Shown here: piece by piece, positions 40,022-50,143 of the stretch | How the letters are laid out: every line of letters starts with the position of its first letter | Numbering within the stretch: the stretch's first letter is position 1 | Assembly (NCBI GenBank): GCA_026413255.1 | Contig: JAOCZO010000029.1 | Location: 1-64,000, forward strand | Reading direction: 5' to 3' | Length of the DNA: 64,000 bases | Origin: Fereydounia khargensis | Lineage: Eukaryota; Basidiomycota; Ustilaginomycetes; Urocystidales; Fereydouniaceae | Made by a program: the position numbers and the translations under genes | The notes under the pieces: model-generated | The model's input: the letters and a program-made list of their open reading frames with translations, nothing else | Database searches by the model: none | Told to the model about the DNA's origin: nothing

Positions 40022-41611
40022 ATGTCCGCCTCTTCCGCCCCCGTCGCGGGCGCCAACGGCTCCGCCGCCGTCACCTCCTCCGCCTCAGCATCAGCAGCCA
40101 CAACAGCAGCAGCAGCAGCAGCAGCAGCATCTTCCTCCGCCGCCAAGGCCACCATTCAACCCTCCGAGGTTGGCTGGCTCTTTGTGCCCCAGTACTACAC
40201 CTTCCTCAACCAGAACCCTGGCCGCCTCCACTGCTTTTACACCAAAAAGTCCACCTTGATCCACGGTACCGAGCAGGAGGATGCCACTCCTTGCTTTGGC
40301 CAGCAGCAGATCAACGACAAGATCCTCTCTCTTGGCTTTGAGGACGCCAAGGTCTTTGTTTCCAACGTTGACTCTCAGTCCTCCGCCGCCGGTGGTATCC
40401 TCATCCAGGTCCTCGGTGAAATGTCTAACAAGGGTGGCCCGTGGCGCAAGTTCTCCCAGACCTTCTTCCTCGCCGAGCAGCCCAACGGCTACTTTGTCCT
40501 CAACGATATCTTCCGCTACCTCAAGGATGAGGACGAGATCGAGCAGGAGGCCGAGGACGTTGACAACGCCATTCAGGAGGAGCTCGACCAGGCCGAGAAG
40601 GACGGCACCGACGTCGTCCACCAGGTCGAGGTAAACAACATTGGCGCTTCCAACGCCACCCCTGCTCCCATCAAGTCGGCTGAGACAGCAAGCTCTGCTG
40701 CCGCCATCGCTGCCACCCCTGCTGAGCCGACAGATTCGTCCAGTGCTGTCGTCCCCGGAGGTGCTGCACCTCCTGTTGAGACTGCACAGGCGACCAGCAC
40801 CAAAGCTGAACCTACCCTAGCCACCCCTGACCAGGTCGGTCTTGACAAGAAGGTGACCGCCGCTCCCGCCGAGGAGGTCGCCGCCACTCAGCCCGCCTCT
40901 GAGGAGAGCAAGCCCGAGACCCCTGCTTCCGCTGCCGCTGCTGCTCCTGCCCCCGCCGCGCCCGCCGCTGAGGCACCCAAGCAGGAGGCTGCTGCTCCCG
41001 CCAAGCCTGCTGGTCCTCCCAAGCCCAAGACCTGGGCCAACCTTGCCGCTTCGAACGTCGCCCAGTGGGGTTCCACCGTCTCGGCGGAGGCAAAGGGTAT
41101 CTCGGCTGAAGCCAAGCCTCGCGCCGCTCCTGCCACTTCGGGAGCCAAGTCGGGTGCTGCCACGCCTGCCAAGAACGGAGCGACTCCCGCTACCGGTGGT
41201 GCTGCCGCCGCTAAGGGCAACGCCAACGTCTACATTAAGAACGTGGTCAGCGACAGGGTGCCTGAGGCCAGTCTCAAGAGCTCTCTCGAGTCGCAGTTTG
41301 GTGCTGTCAAGTCGTGTCAGATCATGGCTCAGCGCAACTGTGCGTTTGTCGAGTTTGTTAGTGCCGACTCGGCCAAGAAGGCGATCGCCGCGAGCAGCGA
41401 CAAGGGCGGTGTCGTTGTCACCAAGGATGGCTTTGCCGTCCAGATTGAGGAAAGGAGGAAGCAGCAGCCCGAGCGTCTTCAGGGCCCCAACAACGGTAGC
41501 TCGTTCCGTGGCGGCCGCGGTGGTGCCAACACTGGACGAGGCGGAGCTAGGGGTGGCGCCAACACCCCTAGGGGAGGTGCCGGAGCTGGCGCGCGACGAG
41601 GTGCCCACTAG
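40022..41611 (+). CDS. G3BP-like protein with NTF2 and RRM domains
   Basis: A single coding exon encodes 529 aa. An Ala/Ser-rich N-terminus precedes the NTF2-like domain at about 45-170: SEVGWLFVPQYYTFLNQNPG, RLHCFYTKKSTLIHG, then KFSQTFFLAEQPNGYFVLND. An Ala/Pro/Glu-rich linker follows. The RRM lies at about 400-480 with VYIKNVVSDRVPEASLKSSL and NCAFVEFVSADSAKKAI. The chain ends in an RGG/GRGG tail. This order is that of G3BP and its fungal relatives (Bre5, Nxt3), which act with the Ubp3 deubiquitinase and in stress-granule RNA assembly. The leader probably contains a 71 nt intron ending four bases before the ATG. Codon use is highly biased to C-ending codons, suggesting strong expression. 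Confidence 0.92.
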   Translation: MSASSAPVAGANGSAAVTSSASASAATTAAAAAAAASSSAAKATIQPSEVGWLFVPQYYTFLNQNPGRLHCFYTKKSTLIHGTEQEDATPCFGQQQINDKILSLGFEDAKVFVSNVDSQSSAAGGILIQVLGEMSNKGGPWRKFSQTFFLAEQPNGYFVLNDIFRYLKDEDEIEQEAEDVDNAIQEELDQAEKDGTDVVHQVEVNNIGASNATPAPIKSAETASSAAAIAATPAEPTDSSSAVVPGGAAPPVETAQATSTKAEPTLATPDQVGLDKKVTAAPAEEVAATQPASEESKPETPASAAAAAPAPAAPAAEAPKQEAAAPAKPAGPPKPKTWANLAASNVAQWGSTVSAEAKGISAEAKPRAAPATSGAKSGAATPAKNGATPATGGAAAAKGNANVYIKNVVSDRVPEASLKSSLESQFGAVKSCQIMAQRNCAFVEFVSADSAKKAIAASSDKGGVVVTKDGFAVQIEERRKQQPERLQGPNNGSSFRGGRGGANTGRGGARGGANTPRGGAGAGARRGAH

Positions 41612-42248
41612 AAGGCGACGAGGAAACAAGAAGAAAAACGTGACCAGAAGGAGGGCGCGACGCTAGTGATGGGAAAGTAAAGGGAAAGGGGAAGGATATG
41701 GGAGAGAGAGAGAGAGAGATGGGTGGAAAAGGATGGGCACGACTTGCCACCCTCCAACATGTTTCAGAAAAACTTCAACATACGACCTTTTCTTTCCAAT
41801 TTCCCGATATAGTCGACATCTGCCGTCACCACCACCATGTATGCAGGACACATCAAGCATCTCAAGTCTCTTTGCATTCTTCCGTTTGGTAAGGCAGCAT
41901 TCGCATTTTGCCTTGACTTTTTTTTTGCATGTACAACAAAGAGTATGTTAGGCGAAGCCGGCACTGTAAGTACAGTAGATGCGTTGGTGCGTTACGATGC
42001 CGCTTTCCTCTGCCCTTGTTTTTCTCCCACTCATTTGTGTAATCCAGCCAACCAAACTGCATCCCATCTGCTGCACTATGTCTTTGCTTTGATCTCTGTC
42101 TCTCTGGCGGTGTCTCTGGCGGTGGTACCCTGCGATTCGAAATTCGAGCAGATTTGTAGTTTATGTGAAATGTACAGCAAGACGACAAGCAAGAGGCGGG
42201 AAAGTCTAGAGGTGTGTAAGTTGCAGTATAACTTTACTGTCACTTGGA
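41612..42248. other. Convergent 3' regions, G3BP-like and thioesterase
   Basis: This 637 bp gap lies between converging genes and starts with a (GA)n tract at 41701-41720. No gene or RNA was recognised. The rest is AT-richer than average. Confidence 0.4.
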
Positions 42249-43286
42249 TTAAATCTTGCTCTTGTGGCCAGGATTGCGAGACTGGTTGACGCTCATGGGC
42301 ACGCAAAGGGCGATTTGTCGTGCGATACAGAGAAGTTGGGGTTGGTGCTTGGCAGCAGGGTGGACGTTGGGGATGAACTGCGAGTCTTCTGGGAAGGACC
42401 AGACTTCGGCGTCGATCTCGTGCTGGCCGTGAGAGATGGATGCGCCGCGCGCAATGATGCCGGCCCGGGTCAGGGTGCGGTCGTAGGGTAGAGCGGACTT
42501 GAACTCGATTGCGAGGTGAAGTGTGGGGAACCAATAGAGGCCCATACCCTTGCGAGCATTGAATTCAGGTACCATGCCAATCGAATTGTCGGTCATGTCG
42601 GCAAAGAAGGGGACAAGGTTATTGGCAGTAGAGAGGCCGGTGGCGCTGTCGCCTTGCGGCTTGACGGGGGTGTCGTCCTCGTCCTTGAGGATGATCCACG
42701 CTCCCGTCTCGAGCTTTTTGTCCGTTTGAGCCTTTTGAGAGAGCTCAGGATCACGAATCTGGTAGAAGCGCTGACCGATAGGCCAGTTTTTGGCCCAAAC
42801 TGGGATGGATGGCGACTCGAGTTGGCTGGGCGTGGCAATGGGACAGTGATAGTAGAATGGGCTGTCAGGTTGCAAAGTGGGCAAGCCGTCTTCTGACTTT
42901 CGTGAGGAAAAGTCGGTCATGATAAACTGGACAGCGAGACGGACCGACTGGATTCCCTTGGCGTCCTTCTGTTTGAGCTCGGCATAGACATGGGAGAGTC
43001 CTCGGCCACGCTTCTGGAGCTTGACCTCTACGGTGTAGTCAGTGAGGGTGACAGCGATAAAATAGGTTGCCGAGAGGTGGAGAGGGTCAAAGTGATGTGA
43101 GGAGGCAAGTGGATCAAGACGCATGAATGCCTGTGCGGCGTTGGTCACGATGGAAAGCGAGTATCCTCCGTTTGGCACCGAGCCAATGCACCAGACTGGA
43201 TCGATGGTACCTGCGAAGGTCGCTGATGAGCCGTCTGGCGCGGAAGAGGCCAGACGGCTCACGACGGCTGCTGACATGGACGGCAT
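42249..43286 (-). CDS. TesB-like acyl-CoA thioesterase family protein
   Basis: A single exon encodes 345 aa. The N-terminal half carries a hot-dog pattern (IDPVWCIGSVPNGGYSLSIV, then HLSATYFIAVTLTDYTVEVK) and the C-terminal half a second one (YWFPTLHLAIEFKSALPYD, then SHGQHEIDAEVWSFPED), as in double-hot-dog thioesterases of the TesB/4HBT_3 type. The expected reaction is hydrolysis of an acyl-CoA thioester. No signal peptide is present, and the C-terminus (GHKSKI) is not a clear peroxisome signal, although it ends near a basic tripeptide. The chain length specificity is unknown. It is divergent from RMT2 with only 348 bp between starts. A second Met at residue 4 is an alternative start. Confidence 0.85.
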   Translation of the reverse strand: MPSMSAAVVSRLASSAPDGSSATFAGTIDPVWCIGSVPNGGYSLSIVTNAAQAFMRLDPLASSHHFDPLHLSATYFIAVTLTDYTVEVKLQKRGRGLSHVYAELKQKDAKGIQSVRLAVQFIMTDFSSRKSEDGLPTLQPDSPFYYHCPIATPSQLESPSIPVWAKNWPIGQRFYQIRDPELSQKAQTDKKLETGAWIILKDEDDTPVKPQGDSATGLSTANNLVPFFADMTDNSIGMVPEFNARKGMGLYWFPTLHLAIEFKSALPYDRTLTRAGIIARGASISHGQHEIDAEVWSFPEDSQFIPNVHPAAKHQPQLLCIARQIALCVPMSVNQSRNPGHKSKI

Positions 43287-43634
43287 CTCGAGTATAGATT
43301 ATTCGGCGTGGTTGGTTGAAGGAAGGAGAAGAAGCAAGTGTGATGTCGAGAAAAGTGTTGTTTGTGCGATCTCTTCGCTGTCAAAGTCCGTGTCGGGAAG
43401 CTAGAGTGAGCCGGGCCGGTCTTTGCCGTTTTGGCTGCCGGTGCCTTGGGACGCGTTTATCTGGTCGCGTCGCTTTGGCCCTCATTCCATTCTCGGTTCC
43501 CGGATCTCGGTTCTCGGGACTCGGGAATGGACTGGATTGACTGATTTCTCGCTTTTCACTGTGTTTTTTTTTACAGTATCTTCGGAATTATCTTGGCTGT
43601 GCCTTTCAACAGAACACCATACACGCAGTTCAGC
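43287..43634. promoter_or_regulatory. Compact divergent promoter, thioesterase and RMT2
   Basis: This 348 bp gap serves two divergent starts. TTCTCGGTTC-type repeats occur near 43490-43520. Nothing else was recognised. Confidence 0.45.
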
Positions 43635-44954
43635 ATGGCCACCGCATCATCAGCCACAGTCGAGCCAATCGGGCTATCACAGGAGCGTATCCAGCGCAAC
43701 CTCGCCCTCCACCGCGCTGCGGCTGTAGCCGACTACGATGCCTGTGTCGCCCTCCTCCAGCCAAGCCAACAGGAGCACGAGCACGAGCCCATCGACACAT
43801 GGTACGAGGACCCACAGCAGCACGCCTGGTCTGCCCTCCACTTTGCCGCTGACGTAGGTAGTCTGCCCATCGTCAAGCTCCTTCTCAAGCATGGCGCCAT
43901 TTGGAATGCCGTTGATGCCTTTGGCACCACCGCCGCCGAGGTCGCTTGGTCCCGCAACCACAACAAGTGCTATGAAGCCATCTTTAATGAGGGTGTCCGA
44001 CAGACCGTGCTCCTTAACCTTCTTGAGCGCAAGGATGACCAGCAGCAATTACAGACTCAGGACGAGCAGCCAGAGCCAGAGGTCAAGCGTCAAAAGCTAG
44101 CTGACCAGTCCCAAGGCACTGCAACACGCACAGACCCATCAGCCATCACCCTCCAGGCACCCGCCAACGAGCTGACCAATTCCAACACAGACTTTCTCGC
44201 AAGCAAGCTCGACTTTTTCCCAGACAAGGCAGGCAAGATGCGCTGTCTTGATCAGGACGGCAACATGGTCATGGCAGACTGGGAGTCAGATATCATGCAG
44301 CTCTCCGCCGAGCTCATCTGCAAGGACCAGCAGCCCGGATTTTCCGCCCTCAACGTCGGCTTTGGTCTTGGCATCGTTGACACCTTCATACAGAACTACA
44401 AGCCAGGCAGGCATGTCATCATTGAGCCACACCCTGACGCCCTGGCTTACATGCGCAAGCTCGGCTGGCACAACAAGCCTGGTGTCGAGATCTTTGAGGG
44501 ACGATGGGAAGACTGGATCCGCGATGACGACTCGGACGAGTCAATAGAAAAGATGACACAGCTCGGCTCGTTCGACGCCATCTACTGGGACACGTACTCC
44601 CAAGACTACAAGGGTGCGTATTATCTGCATATTGTGTTCCAACATGTCCTCTCTGACTGAAACACACATATTTCCCCGTATCTAGACATTCGCAAGTTCT
44701 TCGAGTGCCTTCCCAACCTACTTACCGGTCCCGAAGCCAAGTTTTCCTTCTTCCACGGCCTGGCAGCAACCAACCCCTTCTTCTACGACGTGTACACACG
44801 CGTGTCCGAGCTGGACCTCAAGGATATCGGACTGACCACACGTTGGGTAGAGATGAACCCAAAGTGCAAGGAAGAGGAGTGGGAAGGCGTAAGACGCAAG
44901 TACTGGAGTCTTGAGACATATCGATGTCCCGTATCATGGCTTGACGTCTACTAG
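43635..44954 (+). CDS. RMT2: Protein arginine N5-methyltransferase Rmt2
   Basis: Exons 43635-44613 and 44686-44954 encode 415 aa. An ankyrin-type segment near residues 70-125 (AWSALHFAADVGSLPIVKLL, then DAFGTTAAEVAWSRNH) precedes the methyltransferase domain. The latter shows MADWESDIMQLSAELIC, then ALNVGFGLGIVDTFIQ (SAM-binding motif I), HVIIEPHPDALAYM and FDAIYWDTYSQDYKDIRKF across the splice. The C-terminus includes SFFHGLAATNPFFYDVYTRV. Rmt2 methylates the delta nitrogen of arginine, notably on ribosomal protein Rpl12. The 72 nt intron (GTGCGT to TCTAG) is phase 1. The codon at 43593 is not an ATG, so the first true Met at 43635 is used. The 3' end lies 70 bp from the next, convergent gene. 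Confidence 0.95.
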
Positions 44955-45024
44955 TCATGATCGGCTGGCAACAATATACACACAAACATTTGAGAACATT
45001 CTATAACTAGATTTGTGAACGAGG

Positions 45025-45603
45025 CTAGGCGTGGCCGGATGTGGCACCAGAAGCACTGGTCGTCTTTCCAACACCAGAGGTGCTTCCGCTCGAGCTCCTG
45101 GATCCGTCGAGACCCGAGGTGGCCTTTCCAAGCGGGAGGATCTTGGCGAGCGGCGAGTCGGTGGACGACTTGGGCGGCGGCGTCGACGGGGGAGGGGAAG
45201 ACTTGACGGGAACCTGTTCGACAGGCTTTTCGTCGTCGCCCTCCTCCTCCTCTTCTCCTTCCTTGTCCTCGGCATGCTTCTTGGGAACCTCGGGCTTGTC
45301 ATCGTCGTCGTCGTCGTCAGCGATGGTCTTGTACTCGACATCGCCGCCACTGGTCTGAGTGACGCTTCCGCCCTGGGCCGAGTTGTCGCTGTATTGGCCG
45401 CCCTTGCCGTTCACCTGGACGTTGGACGACGAGCCACCGTGTGCGTTGGCATCACCATTCTGCAGCACGCTTGAGAGCGCATCGCGACCGGAGAGGGGCA
45501 GGTTGAGGTCAGTCTTCATGTTGGAAAGCGGGTTGAGTGCCAGAGGCGCACTCAGCGCTCCACTGAGCAGCGCTGTGCCGGCGAGAACAACACTGAGCTT
45601 CAT
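45025..45603 (-). CDS. Small secreted acidic Ser/Gly/Pro-rich protein
   Basis: A single exon encodes 192 aa. A clear signal peptide (MKLSVVLAGTALLSGALS, likely cut before or near APLALN) is followed by a low-complexity mature chain. It has a Gly/Ser/Asn segment, a run of seven Asp (IADDDDDDDKPEV), a Glu run (GEEEEEGDDE), a Pro segment (SSPPPSTPPPKS) and a Ser/Gly tail. Only KK (KPEVPKKHA) might be a Kex2-like processing site. There are no Cys residues, unlike many classical effectors. No known domain was recognised. It could be a wall-associated or effector-like protein. It shares a 1.19 kb promoter region with the secreted GH3-like gene and has its own TATA box. Confidence 0.75.
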   Translation of the reverse strand: MKLSVVLAGTALLSGALSAPLALNPLSNMKTDLNLPLSGRDALSSVLQNGDANAHGGSSSNVQVNGKGGQYSDNSAQGGSVTQTSGGDVEYKTIADDDDDDDKPEVPKKHAEDKEGEEEEEGDDEKPVEQVPVKSSPPPSTPPPKSSTDSPLAKILPLGKATSGLDGSRSSSGSTSGVGKTTSASGATSGHA

Positions 45604-45700
45604 CGTTGTGGCTTTCGGAAAAAGAGACAGGAGGAGGGAGGGAGAGCGAAATGGAATCGGGGTTGGGGGAGGGGGCAGAGGAAGGATACCATCTCGTTGT

Positions 45701-45706
45701 TTTATA
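45701..45706 (-). promoter_or_regulatory. TATA box of the secreted acidic protein gene
   Basis: TATAAA on the minus strand (GTGTATAAAAC context) lies about 98-103 bp upstream of the ATG at 45603. An ACAGTAC unit lies immediately upstream of it. Confidence 0.65.
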
Positions 45707-46723
45707 CACAACTAGTACAGTACACAGCAAAAGCAGCCCGGTGTTCTGGTTTGCTCCCAACGTTTCCCTTTACCAGACAGACATGGTATGGCAACATCAT
45801 GGAGAACAAGGCAGGTTCGTCGGGGGCGCAGGACAGTACAGTAAAGTATGGTAACGTGCATTGCGCGGAACGGAATGTATGTATGTGCCATGTCCCGACA
45901 GTAAGTGACAGCTGTCAGGCAAGAGACAAAGCCCAGCGGGAGAGTGAATCACCGGGCTGTTGCTTTGGGGTTCCACTCTGCTGGTTGTCTTGCCATGTCT
46001 CACTCGGGCAGCGCCTAGCCAGCCTGTCAGGAAAAGTTGTGATGGCATGGTGATCAACTCCATACCGGACGTGCTCGAATTGGCCTTTACGAGTCCGTAA
46101 AAAGCAAGCGAGCTGCTTGTGCTGCGTTGTGGATTGCACTTCGCGTCACGGCCTGTGCTGCTACCATACCGCAACACTCGCAGTGGTTCTGCACGCTAAC
46201 GCAGCTTTGAACCGCACCGTGCCGCGCCGCAGCGTTGCTTGGAGAGCTTCTCGCACGGGACAGGACACCATATCCAAGACCGCTATCGCCTTTGATGCCT
46301 CCATTCCCTTCTTATCGGGACCCTATTCATCGCCCACCACCATGACCTTGCAGATCTGAACGGGAAAAGAGGCGAAAAGGCCGACACCGAACGACTGGTG
46401 GGTGCGGAAACGTGCTCTAAAGCACAGTATCGCTAGGTCTGATCTGACCTCGGCTGTGACGCAACCGAGAAGTGCATAGCATCTTTCTCGCGGCTGGGTC
46501 GGGATGGGCTGGACCCGGCGGAAGGAACACCGTACTTTACGCTTCAGGTACTGTACGGGACTTCGCTTCTTCGCGGCTCGCCTTGGTCCGGCTGACCAGC
46601 CGACGCTGGTGGCGTCCAAAAGCAGTCTCTAGTAAAGATCGGCTCGCTCTCTTTCTCGTCTTCTTCTTACCACTATGGCGTAGTACATTAGTTCACGGAA
46701 CCCTCAGCACTGGCCTAAACACA

Positions 46724-46733
46724 CATATATATA
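46724..46733 (+). promoter_or_regulatory. TATA box of the secreted GH3-like gene
   Basis: CATATATATACAG lies about 65-75 bp upstream of the ATG at 46797. Such clear TATA elements are rare in this window and are more typical of inducible genes. Confidence 0.65.
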
Positions 46734-46796
46734 CAGCTCACTTGCGCGGAGTGAGGAAGTCACCTTCAAGACAGAACCACCCCAACTTTACTCACG

Positions 46797-47837
46797 ATGA
46801 AGCTAACTGCTACACTCTCCCTTCTTGCCGGGCTTCTCGGTGGCGCATTGGCACAGAGTGCGGCCCAGATTGCAGGACAGCATGTGATCTGGTCGTACGC
46901 GGGAGCCACGCCACCTGATGCGCTGTTCACTGCTCTGCGTGCGGGTACCGTGGGCGGAATCATCTTTTTCAAGGAGAACGTTGACGACAACCTGGCGTCC
47001 AACATTGCCAAGTTCAAGGCAGCCAATGCAGCAGGTGCGCCGTTGCTGCTCATGACGGACCAGGAGGGTGGACAGGTGCGTAGGTTGTCCGGTGCACCTA
47101 CCTTGTCCGCCAAGCAGATGGGCGCGTCGAGTAACCCTACGTCGACGTCCAAGACGCAGGGAGTGGCTGCGGCGGATAACCTGGTTGCGTACGGGATGAA
47201 CACCAATCTTGCACCTGTTACGGATGTGTTCTACACGCCCGGAGACTTCACGGACCAGTTCGGGCGTAGTTTCAGCAACGACTCGGCGCGGGTGACGAGC
47301 TGTGCGAGTGCGTTTGCGGACGGCCAGTTCTCGCGTGGTGTCCTGAGCACGTTCAAGCACTTCCCTGGTCTGGGATCGGCGTCGGCCACACAGAACACGG
47401 ACGCCACCGCCGTCACACTCACCACCTCCATGACGTCGCTGAGGAACAAGGATGAGAAGCCCTATGCAGCCGCTATCGCCAGTGGATACACGCAGCTCGT
47501 CATGCCCTCCTGGGCTATCTACTCGTCTTCTCCAGACCCCTCAACGCCAGCTGGCCTCTCTTCCTTCTGGATCAAGGACGAACTCCGCTCCCGCCTCGGC
47601 TTTAATGGCGTCACCATCTCGGACGCTATCGAGGCAGGCTCCCTCAAGAGCTTTGGCTCCCAGACACAGGTATCCGTCAAAGCCGTCAAGGCTGGCATGG
47701 ATATCATCCTCGCCTCCGGACGCGACGTGACTCAGGGCCAGTCGATCGTCAACGCCCTCGCACAGGCTATCCAGAACGGCGACGTTGACCTCGCCGCGTC
47801 CAGCCAGCGGATCCGAGACCTCAAGGCCAAGCTCTAG
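46797..47837 (+). CDS. Secreted glycoside hydrolase family 3 (NagZ-like) protein, catalytic dyad altered
   Basis: A single exon encodes 346 aa. The signal peptide MKLTATLSLLAGLLGGALAQ is followed by a compact single GH3 barrel: AGTVGGIIFFKENV, LLLMTDQEGGQVRRLSG, FKHFPGLG at 187-193, and GVTISDAIEAGSL with the expected nucleophile Asp276. The overall form is that of NagZ-like beta-N-acetylhexosaminidases. In active NagZ enzymes the KHFPGHG loop continues to a D-(S/T)-H dyad that acts as general acid/base. Here it reads KHFPGLG...NTDATA, so the dyad His is missing while Asp202 may remain. The protein may be a sugar-binding or slow enzyme. It is convergent with the THEM6-like gene (80 bp gap). 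Confidence 0.85.
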   Translation: MKLTATLSLLAGLLGGALAQSAAQIAGQHVIWSYAGATPPDALFTALRAGTVGGIIFFKENVDDNLASNIAKFKAANAAGAPLLLMTDQEGGQVRRLSGAPTLSAKQMGASSNPTSTSKTQGVAAADNLVAYGMNTNLAPVTDVFYTPGDFTDQFGRSFSNDSARVTSCASAFADGQFSRGVLSTFKHFPGLGSASATQNTDATAVTLTTSMTSLRNKDEKPYAAAIASGYTQLVMPSWAIYSSSPDPSTPAGLSSFWIKDELRSRLGFNGVTISDAIEAGSLKSFGSQTQVSVKAVKAGMDIILASGRDVTQGQSIVNALAQAIQNGDVDLAASSQRIRDLKAKL

Positions 47838-47917
47838 ACTTGAAAGGAGAATTAGCTGTTTGCGTACACATAACTTGATCTCTAAAAACAATCAAGTGTT
47901 ACAGTCCCTTGAAGCGT

Positions 47918-49207
47918 CTACTTGCTCGAAGAAGATGAGGATGATGGGTTGGGAGGGATAATCACGCTGCCGAAAGTGGCGTAGAGGCGTTCGAGACCAG
48001 CAACGCGGCGCTCCTCCCACTCAGCCGTCTGCCAGCTCTCCTTGAGCATCCACTGTTCGTCGTCGGTGCCCTTGCGTTCTTGTGGGAGACGGTAGTTCAT
48101 CAGGAGGCCATACTTGCGGAACCCGCCGCCAGCAATGATGCCGTCCTGAGGGAGGTCGCGGCCAGTCTTAGTGCGGTGTTCGTGGCGTGCCTTGGTGAGG
48201 AAGGCTGCGCGCAGTGACTCGGCCTTGTCCCAGTTGGTTCGAGTGGATGCCCAGGTGCCGAAACCGGAGGTCGCGACGATCAGCCATGGCGGAATGGTGC
48301 GACGACCCGCCTTGAAGCAGTAGCGTGACACAGAGGTGCAGTATACCGTCTCGTCAGCGTTAGGCTGCGCATGCGAAGGGACGAGGGCGTCGTTGAGGCC
48401 GGTAGGCGTGGCTGGCTTGGAAACGGGGACCGAGGAAGGCGGGGACGAGTTTTGGCCGTCGCCGTCCTTTTGCTTGTTCGAGTGCTTGGGTGGGGCCATG
48501 AGGTCAGCGACGTACTTCTTTACAGAGACCAGGGTAGAGGACTTGGGCTTCTTGGAGGGAGAGACAAAGCGTCCGACGAGGTAGAGCCACTTGTCATCCC
48601 AGGCCTCGATGCTGATACGTGTTTCGTACTTGGCGAGCATGGGGATTTCCTTGTGGTAGATGTACGAGCTTCCACCGAGAGCCATCCAGCCGCCGTCAAA
48701 GTGCATCTTGAGGAAGCGTTCGGCTCCGTGTGCCATGCGGCCGACATCGAGGTTCTTGGGGTACGAGCTGTTGCTCAGGTGTCCGTTCCAGTCCGAGTCG
48801 TCGAGGGTGGCAGTGAACGAGTAGCTAGACGTGTCTTCAAAGATGTCGCGGCCGAGCGGGAGGCGGTCGAGACGGAGGACGGGGTGGGTGCCACTGGTGG
48901 TAGCGTGCTTGTTGGAACGGATGAAGGGGAGTGCTGGGTGGATAGAGGGCCTGGCGAGCGCCCTGGCCTTGACGGCTGCTCCGAGTACACGCCAGTGCCA
49001 CGCAAGCGGGGTGGAACGGTAGTTGGTGATTACGAAGAGGGCGACTACGACGCGCAGCCATGTGGGCGGGTTGATGGTGATGGGCTCGAGCAGTGCGGAG
49101 CGGAGGAAGGAAAAGAGGAAGGGCGAGAGGATGAGAGAGACTACGCTGCGTGTCGCGTAGGAGGGCACGACCTTGGGAGCAGGCACGCGTGCCTCGGATG
49201 AGCCCAT
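47918..49207 (-). CDS. THEM6-like hot-dog thioesterase family protein
   Basis: A single exon encodes 429 aa. The N-terminus carries hydrophobic segments (SLILSPFLFSFLRSALL and WLRVVVALFVITNY), suggesting membrane attachment. The domain from about residue 125 runs YSFTATLDDSDWNGHLSNSS, then YPKNLDVGRMAHGAERFLKM and YIYHKEIPMLAKYETRISI, as in the THEM6 group of 4HBT-like proteins. A disordered insert of about 70 residues (KQKDGDGQNSSPPSS and on) interrupts the second half. The C-terminus ends in a Ser run. Human THEM6 is an ER protein linked to lipid balance, and enzymatic activity is uncertain for the family. The acyl substrate here is not known. Confidence 0.83.
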   Translation of the reverse strand: MGSSEARVPAPKVVPSYATRSVVSLILSPFLFSFLRSALLEPITINPPTWLRVVVALFVITNYRSTPLAWHWRVLGAAVKARALARPSIHPALPFIRSNKHATTSGTHPVLRLDRLPLGRDIFEDTSSYSFTATLDDSDWNGHLSNSSYPKNLDVGRMAHGAERFLKMHFDGGWMALGGSSYIYHKEIPMLAKYETRISIEAWDDKWLYLVGRFVSPSKKPKSSTLVSVKKYVADLMAPPKHSNKQKDGDGQNSSPPSSVPVSKPATPTGLNDALVPSHAQPNADETVYCTSVSRYCFKAGRRTIPPWLIVATSGFGTWASTRTNWDKAESLRAAFLTKARHEHRTKTGRDLPQDGIIAGGGFRKYGLLMNYRLPQERKGTDDEQWMLKESWQTAEWEERRVAGLERLYATFGSVIIPPNPSSSSSSSK

Positions 49208-50143
49208 GATTGCAGGAAAGGTAAAAAGGGTGAGGGTGATGATGGTGATGGTGGTGGTGGTGGTGGGGACAAAAGAAGGCGAATGTGATTTCGAGCAAAG
49301 TTCATATACTGAAGAGGAATGCGATGTGATATCCGAGCGTGCTTGTCGGGACCTTTCCGTTTGCTGCCTGTCGTTGTCTCAGAGTCACTTCAGTCACTCA
49401 AATCACTCAGTCACTCGCAACCAAGCAAGCTTCCGTCGCGTTGTCAATTGCGTTTTAACGCCCAACATTTTTGCCTTTCCTGTCTTTGGTGCAATCACAG
49501 CACTTTTTCCCCTTTTTTTCCCTTCTAACTTCCGGCCCGACCGGCTCAACTCGAGCCTCGGTGTAGAGAAACCGCCCTGTAGCTTAGCACCCTTCCGCTC
49601 AGGGTCCTGCTGTACTGTACTGTACAGTATGGTACGGCGACCTTCGTCAATCAGAGCACTGTCCAGCTTCATTCCTTCTTCTCCTCGTGGCATGCCTGCA
49701 GTGCCCCCATGCCCGGCTTCCGAAATTCCCTCTCGTGCCATTCCATTGACACCCCAACAAGCCTAGCAGCCCCACCAGAACGCCAAGTCTTTTCCTCCGT
49801 CTCCCGTATCCCTTCGTCCTCGGAATTATCTCGATTTATTTTCAGCATACAACTCATGTTCCAGTACTTGCAAAGGGACCATGTGGTTTCTTCACCCTGG
49901 CCATGCCTGTCAGCCTTCTCCCTTTTTCTCCCTTATTTTTTGGTTAATTTTTTTTGGTAAATTTCCCGCGACTTGGGTTCTTGGCTGTCACGGGCCGAAA
50001 GAGAACCTCCGAGATCGTCCTGTCCCAACCCTCGGAGAATCGACATGTCAACTATAACACACACAACACACAAGCCCGACCTTGATCGGGGGATCGAATC
50101 ATTTCTGAATCAAAGCATATTGTCGTTTCTCCTCTCTCTACAC
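49208..50143. other. THEM6-like promoter and SEC27 3' region
   Basis: This 936 bp gap holds a GGT-rich tract at 49229-49265 close to the THEM6-like start, and the ACAGT repeat at 49611-49630. No gene was recognised. Confidence 0.45.
49611..49630. repeat. ACTGT/ACAGT palindromic repeat
   Basis: TGTACTGTACTGTACAGTAT contains direct ACTGT units and an inverted ACAGT. It lies about 400 bp upstream of the THEM6-like start. Confidence 0.88.

Larger units (their letters stand above)
45604..46796. promoter_or_regulatory. Shared promoter region of two secreted-protein genes
   Basis: This 1193 bp gap has a TATA element near each end and ACAGTAC motifs at 45714-45725 and 45833-45843. No gene was recognised inside it. 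Confidence 0.55.
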
